From: S012-113 sp039714715
Lineage (GTDB): Bacteria; Bacteroidota; Bacteroidia; Cytophagales; Cyclobacteriaceae
Direction: 5' to 3'
DNA: 9,135 nucleotides
Assembly: GCA_039714715.1 (NCBI GenBank)
Contig: JBDLIU010000182.1
Coordinates: 1-9,135, forward strand
The translations under genes were made by a program, and so were the position numbers. The notes beneath the pieces are model-generated. The model saw only the letters and a list, made by a program, of their open reading frames with translations. It did not search any database and was not told the DNA's origin. This document shows positions 5,473 to 9,135 of the stretch, in pieces. Each line of letters starts with the position of its first letter. Position 1 is the first letter of the stretch.

Positions 5473-6822
5473 TTACCCCTTAAGGGTTAAAAGCTCTCTC
5501 TTCAACACAAACCAGGCAATAAAACCAGCGATAATGTTGGCGATTATAAAGCCAAAAAATATGCCTGTAACATCAAAGAAATAGGCTCCGATGTATATAA
5601 ACGGCACAATAAAGAGAATCATATGCATAAAAATAAGGCCGGCTGAGTGTAATGGTTTGCGTAGTACATTTAGTACGTTAGCTATAATATCAAATACACC
5701 ACGTGCAGCATACCCTAAAGGAACAATGTGCAGGTAGAGGATAATATTTTCAACCACCTCTTCTTCCGAGCTAAACATGTAAGCAACCGGCCTTGCAATA
5801 ACGTACAAAACCAAAAAGCTGCCACCACCCCAAAGCATGGCAAACCACATACCTTTATTTAGTGCCTCTTTAGCTCTATCAATCTTATTAGCACCAATAT
5901 TTTGTCCTACAAACGGATTCAGAACGGAACTTAGCGCCATTACAATTGCTAACATAAAGAATTCTGCACGGGTAGCGGCACCAAATGCAGCCACAGGAGC
6001 CTGGCCATAGGTAGCTATTAAACGAGTTATAACGCCAACGCCCAAAGGAACAATCATTTTAGCACCGGCTGCGGGTAAGGCTATTGACAATATATTTTTC
6101 CATGACGCCATTACCTCAGAAAATCCAGGGCTTCTAAAGGTTAACATGTTATCTCTATGATGCAAAATATATAACCCTATAAATAGGCTCAGTGCACGTG
6201 CAATTACAGTGGCAATAGCGGCTCCCTTCAGGCCCAATTCAGGAAACGGCCCAAGCCCAAAAATCAGAAGGGGATCAAGAATAATGTTAATGATCACGAT
6301 GATCAGCATAATGGCTGCTGGAGCTTTCATGTCTCCTTTAGCTCTGAGAGCATTATTGCCAACCATTGGAACAATAACAAAGGGCACACCAAAATACCAA
6401 ATTTCCATATATTCATGAATATAAGGTAGTACCTCTGCAGAGGCCCCCAGTGCAGTAAACAGGGGGTCAATTGTGAGATAACCAACTAATACAAAGACTA
6501 AAACAATAGCCATAGAGAGTACCAGGCTGTCGGAAGTTAATCGCTGAACTTTATAATGATTACCCTCACCAATCGCATAAGAGATTAGGGAGGAGGCCCC
6601 AACACCAATTCCGAGTCCTAAACTGGTTACAACCATAACTACCGGGAAGGTAAAACTCAGTGCCGCCAGTTCTGTAGTGCCTAATCGGCCAATGTAGATG
6701 GTATCAATCAGGTTAAAAATTACCATGCCCATGATGCCGAATAGCATTGGTATAGTTAGCTTAACCAGTTTAGGGGTTATGGGACCCTGGATAAGTTCAG
6801 CGGCATTCTGATTTTTAGCCAT
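5473..6822 (-). CDS. MATE-family multidrug/cation efflux transporter
   Basis: This 449-aa inner-membrane transporter is of the MATE family (NorM/MepA-like), which exports cationic compounds in exchange for Na+ or H+. It shows about 12 hydrophobic helices arranged as two homologous halves. The N-terminus has the family pattern GPITPKLVKLTIPMLFG (13-29), then 'NLIDTIYIGRLGTTELAALS' in helix 1 and its loop, 'GIGVGASSLISYAIGEG' in the first half, and 'PFVGQNIGANKIDRAKEAL' in the second half. Length matches the usual 440-460 aa. An upstream TTG at 6828 would add two residues; the ATG at 6822 (MAKNQNA) is preferred. It is divergent from the dipeptidase gene across about 80 bp and is followed 1 nt later by the 108-aa gene. 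Family is firm; substrate is unknown. Confidence 0.95.
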   Translation of the reverse strand: MAKNQNAAELIQGPITPKLVKLTIPMLFGIMGMVIFNLIDTIYIGRLGTTELAALSFTFPVVMVVTSLGLGIGVGASSLISYAIGEGNHYKVQRLTSDSLVLSMAIVLVFVLVGYLTIDPLFTALGASAEVLPYIHEYMEIWYFGVPFVIVPMVGNNALRAKGDMKAPAAIMLIIVIINIILDPLLIFGLGPFPELGLKGAAIATVIARALSLFIGLYILHHRDNMLTFRSPGFSEVMASWKNILSIALPAAGAKMIVPLGVGVITRLIATYGQAPVAAFGAATRAEFFMLAIVMALSSVLNPFVGQNIGANKIDRAKEALNKGMWFAMLWGGGSFLVLYVIARPVAYMFSSEEEVVENIILYLHIVPLGYAARGVFDIIANVLNVLRKPLHSAGLIFMHMILFIVPFIYIGAYFFDVTGIFFGFIIANIIAGFIAWFVLKRELLTLKG

Positions 6823-6904
6823 ACGCAAATGTGCATTATTTAGTTGATTGACAGTATACCAACTATAATTTAATAGGTAATTTTATTGTAATAAATTAAC
6901 CAGT
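6823..6904. promoter_or_regulatory. Divergent intergenic region between MATE and dipeptidase genes
   Basis: This AT-rich stretch must contain promoters for both directions. On the plus strand, TTGATTG (6844-6850) and TATAATTT (6864-6871) are promoter-like words, but their spacing fits neither consensus well. On the minus strand, TATAGTTG (one mismatch to TAnnTTTG) lacks a matching upstream TTG. No operator-like palindrome was recognised, so individual promoters are not called. Confidence 0.3.
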
Positions 6905-7561
6905 ATGATAAGAAAAATATTATTAGCGATTGTCATAGTTGTAGCACTGTTAGCATGGAATAGACATAAACAAAATGTTTCAAAAGGGTCAAAGTTGACT
7001 GAACCTGCAGACGCCAGCTATGTTTATCTCGAGGATTTTAGTAAAGAATTTGTGTTTGACTTAAGATATGCCACTGAAAACAACTTCCTAAAGAAAAAAG
7101 TATACCCCTGTGCTGAATGTATGCTGGCTTATGAGACAGTTAAGGGTTTGATCAAAGCCAATGATTTATTTGTGATAAAGGGATATAAAATTAAAATATT
7201 TGATTGCTATCGTCCTCGATTCGTTCAATATAAAATGTGGGAAATACTGCCTGATAGTCGCTATGTTGCCAATCCAGAGGGAAAAGGATCAGCGCATAAC
7301 AGAGGTCTGGCAGTTGATTTAACGCTTATTACGATGAACGGGAAGGAGCTGGATATGGGTACAGGATTCGATCATTTCGGAGAAGAAGCACATCATGCCT
7401 ACACCGATTTGCCGGATACAGTTATTCAAAACAGGATGTTTTTAAAAACCATTATGAGAGATGCTGGTTTTAATCCAATCAAAACTGAATGGTGGCACTA
7501 CTACCTTATTACTGACAACGAGTATGAACCAGCCGATTTTCCCTTGTGCAGAGAGGAATAA
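6905..7561 (+). CDS. ddpX: D-alanyl-D-alanine dipeptidase (VanX/DdpX, peptidase M15D)
   Basis: This 218-aa zinc peptidase cleaves the dipeptide D-Ala-D-Ala. The catalytic set is complete: the zinc ligands His131 and Asp138 in SAHNRGLAVDLTL, His198 in EWWHYY, the general base Glu195, and Arg103 in DCYRPR, equivalent to VanX Arg71. 'DLRYATENNF' near residues 52-61 and 'MGTGFDHFGEEAHH' (151-164) are also family motifs. Residues 5-18 form a hydrophobic segment without a lipobox cysteine, so the enzyme is probably exported or anchored with its catalytic part in the periplasm, unlike cytoplasmic VanX. No vanH, vanA or vanRS genes are nearby, so vancomycin resistance is not implied. A peptidoglycan-turnover or D-Ala salvage role is more likely. 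A CxxC pair (Cys69/Cys72) is present. Confidence 0.93.
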   Translation: MIRKILLAIVIVVALLAWNRHKQNVSKGSKLTEPADASYVYLEDFSKEFVFDLRYATENNFLKKKVYPCAECMLAYETVKGLIKANDLFVIKGYKIKIFDCYRPRFVQYKMWEILPDSRYVANPEGKGSAHNRGLAVDLTLITMNGKELDMGTGFDHFGEEAHHAYTDLPDTVIQNRMFLKTIMRDAGFNPIKTEWWHYYLITDNEYEPADFPLCREE

Positions 7562-7635
7562 AAAACAATATATGAATTATTGTATTAGTAAATCTTAAGT
7601 TGCATTTTTATTAACGGATTTACACTATTTTAAAC

Positions 7636-8919
7636 ATGAACAAGCCAAATCATTTTCGAATCCAGGGGATTTTATTTTCTGTTTTTTTTATCATCACCTC
7701 TTTAATTATTGCATCTTGTGAAAAAGAAATTATAACTCTGCCAACTGTTATAACTAAAACACCTACAGCTATTACAGCAACTTCTGCAACAATTGGAGGG
7801 GCTATACCAAATAATGGAGGGGCTATAATAATAGCCCGGGGTATATGTTGGAGTACTTCTCCCAATCCAGACTTATCCAGTAGCTATACCACTGATGGTG
7901 AAGGTAAAGGAGTATTTACTTCATCCCTTACAGGGTTGTCTCCCAATACTACCTATTATGCAAGAGCTTATGGTACTAATAATATGGGAACAGCGTATGG
8001 AAATGAATTAGAGTTTACTACCCAAGATGGTATCTCAATCTTAACCACCATAGCTGTTACAGAAGTCACAGAGTTAACAGCATCAAGTGGGGGAGAAATC
8101 ACGGATGATGGAGGAGATGCCATTATTGCAAGAGGGGTATGCTGGAATACTATAGGAGAGCCAACTATAATGGATAATAAAACAGTTGATGGAAGTGGTA
8201 CAGGTATGTTTGCATCTTTAATAACCGATTTTACAAAAGGGGTCGACTATTATGTAAGATCTTATGCATCAAATAGTATTACAACTTCATATGGAAATGA
8301 AGTTAAATTTGTAAAATGGGATAATAAAACCATTACAGATATTGATGAGAATAATTATTCCACGATTGAAATAGGATCTCAAATATGGATGGCCGAAAAT
8401 TTAAAAACAACAAAGTATAATGATGGTACTCCAATTTCAATAGAAACTGACATTGAGGAATGGGCTAACTTATCTACGGAAGCATATTGTTGGTATGATA
8501 ACGATGAAGTCACCAATAAACCAGATTACGGGGCCTTATATAACTTGTATGCTGTAAATACAGGCAAACTATGTCCTAGTGGATGGCATGTGCCCACTTA
8601 TACAGAAATGAATGTATTATTAGATTATTTAGGAGGATGGGAGGTCGCTGGTGGAAAATTAAAAGAGTCAGGTACGAAACATTGGTTTGGTACTAATACG
8701 GGGGCTACGAATGAAAGTGGTTTTACAGGTCTTCCTGGAGGCTTCCGTGACTATAATGGTAAATTCTATAATATGAGATTTAGCGCATCCTTTTGGACTA
8801 CGACTGATAACGTTAGTTCCGCATGGTACTGGTCATTGCTCTTTGATGAGATTTATGTATTCCATAACTTATACCACAACTATAATTATGGGCGTAGCGT
8901 CAGGTGTGTTAGGGATTAA
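7636..8919 (+). CDS. Lipoprotein with two fibronectin-like repeats and a FISUMP C-terminal domain
   Basis: This 427-aa surface or outer-membrane lipoprotein has a signal peptide ending in lipobox IIASC (Cys28). Residues of about 40-128 and 133-225 are two copies of a beta-sandwich repeat. Matching blocks are IIARGICWST / IIARGVCWNT, TDGEGKGVF / VDGSGTGMF, and YYARAYGTNNMGTAYGNE / YYVRSYASNSITTSYGNE. Residues from about 236 to the end form a Fibrobacter succinogenes major paralogous (FISUMP) domain: IEIGSQIWMAENLKTTKYND, YGALYNLYAV, LCPSGWHVPTYTEM, GFTGLPGGFRDYNGKF, SASFWTTTD, and the terminal GRSVRCVRD. Such proteins are common in Bacteroidota and often exist as expanded paralogue families; their function is unknown, probably surface binding. 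It follows the dipeptidase after 74 bp and may be a separate unit. Confidence 0.92.
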   Translation: MNKPNHFRIQGILFSVFFIITSLIIASCEKEIITLPTVITKTPTAITATSATIGGAIPNNGGAIIIARGICWSTSPNPDLSSSYTTDGEGKGVFTSSLTGLSPNTTYYARAYGTNNMGTAYGNELEFTTQDGISILTTIAVTEVTELTASSGGEITDDGGDAIIARGVCWNTIGEPTIMDNKTVDGSGTGMFASLITDFTKGVDYYVRSYASNSITTSYGNEVKFVKWDNKTITDIDENNYSTIEIGSQIWMAENLKTTKYNDGTPISIETDIEEWANLSTEAYCWYDNDEVTNKPDYGALYNLYAVNTGKLCPSGWHVPTYTEMNVLLDYLGGWEVAGGKLKESGTKHWFGTNTGATNESGFTGLPGGFRDYNGKFYNMRFSASFWTTTDNVSSAWYWSLLFDEIYVFHNLYHNYNYGRSVRCVRD

Positions 8920-8986
8920 GAGGTGCTATGATTATTTTACCATTTGACACTTTATATAGACCGAATAAAAAATGAGAACTCCTTGA

Positions 8987-9022
8987 TAGAAAACTCTGGT
9001 CATTGATTTCTAAAGTTTTTTT
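8987..9022 (+). terminator. Possible weak terminator after the FISUMP gene
   Basis: TAGAAA (8987-8992) can pair with TTTCTA (9007-9012). Alternatively AAAACT (8990-8995) can pair with AGTTTT (9014-9019). Seven T follow at 9016-9022. The stem is short and AT-rich, so this is tentative. It lies 68 nt after the stop at 8919, in the convergent gap before the minus-strand gene at the right edge. Confidence 0.3.
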
Positions 9023-9032
9023 GAACATGATT

Positions 9033-9056
9033 TCCTGCTTAATGGTAATGACAGGA
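9033..9056. terminator. Small hairpin between convergent genes
   Basis: TCCTG (9033-9037) and CAGGA (9052-9056) form a 5-bp stem with a 14-nt loop. It lies 9 nt beyond the stop codon of the minus-strand gene at the right edge. No T-run follows immediately in that direction, so a terminator role is uncertain. Confidence 0.25.
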
Positions 9057-9065
9057 GTCGAAGAC

Positions 9066-9135
9066 CTACTTCAACAACCGCTCAAACTTCTCTACATCAA
9101 ATTTAATATCATCTTCACCTACCTGATCGAAAGGA
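9066..9135 (-). CDS. C-terminal end of an unidentified protein (partial)
   Basis: Reading the minus strand from the right edge, one frame stays open for 22 codons and stops at TAG (9068-9066). It gives a charged tail that includes GEDDIKFDVEKFERLLK. The composition (acidic, then an amphipathic helix) looks like a genuine soluble-protein C-terminus, and a small hairpin lies just past the stop. The family cannot be recognised from this fragment, and the rest lies outside the window. Confidence 0.5.
   Translation of the reverse strand, partial: PFDQVGEDDIKFDVEKFERLLK

Noticed and set aside
6823..6828. TTG start two codons upstream of the MATE ATG
   Set aside because: A rare start codon with an ATG directly after it; the family N-terminus does not require the extra residues.
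6905..7561. Vancomycin resistance cluster
   Set aside because: Only the dipeptidase is present; the neighbours are a MATE exporter and a FISUMP lipoprotein, with no ligase, dehydrogenase or two-component system.
7565..7583. Terminator after the dipeptidase gene (ACAATA / TATTGT)
   Set aside because: The stem is six AT-rich pairs without a following T-run, too weak to call.

Overview
The window looks like chromosomal DNA of a Bacteroidota bacterium, probably a free-living Cytophagales-type organism (this rank is inference). The DNA is AT-rich. Two lipoproteins have short lipoboxes. One protein combines repeats of the 'ARGxCWxT' type with a FISUMP C-terminal domain, an architecture common in this phylum. 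Two upstream regions match the Bacteroidota promoter form TTG-N20-TAnnTTTG. No tRNA, rRNA, CRISPR array, insertion sequence or phage gene was seen.

Left part, plus strand (1-3589): the tail of an unidentified gene and a likely intrinsic terminator; a small SmpA/OmlA-like lipoprotein; a fold-type II PLP enzyme of the serine racemase / hydroxyaspartate or threonine ammonia-lyase group; a 159-bp intergenic palindromic element; and a 601-aa MutS-family ATPase that has predicted membrane segments and no mismatch-recognition domain.

Middle, minus strand (3590-6822): a convergent intergenic region holds a compact repeat of three hairpins inside an outer inverted repeat. Next comes a tightly overlapping three-gene operon, transcribed right to left: a short TrmO/TsaA-type tRNA methyltransferase and two histidine-rich NifX/NifB-C-terminal-like proteins. 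It has its own promoter, an exact match to the Bacteroidota consensus. Upstream of it lies a second minus-strand pair: a MATE exporter followed 1 nt later by a 108-aa conserved hypothetical protein.

Right part, plus strand (6905-8919): a membrane-anchored or exported D-Ala-D-Ala dipeptidase (VanX/DdpX type), divergent from the MATE gene, then the FISUMP lipoprotein. The window ends in the C-terminus of a minus-strand gene.

The most unusual items are the trmO-nifX-nifX operon, which couples a tRNA-modification enzyme with two putative metal-binding proteins; the membrane MutS; and the two structured intergenic repeats, which share a 13-nt core. No defence system or secondary-metabolite system is evident. 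Most genes are ordinary housekeeping or cell-envelope genes.
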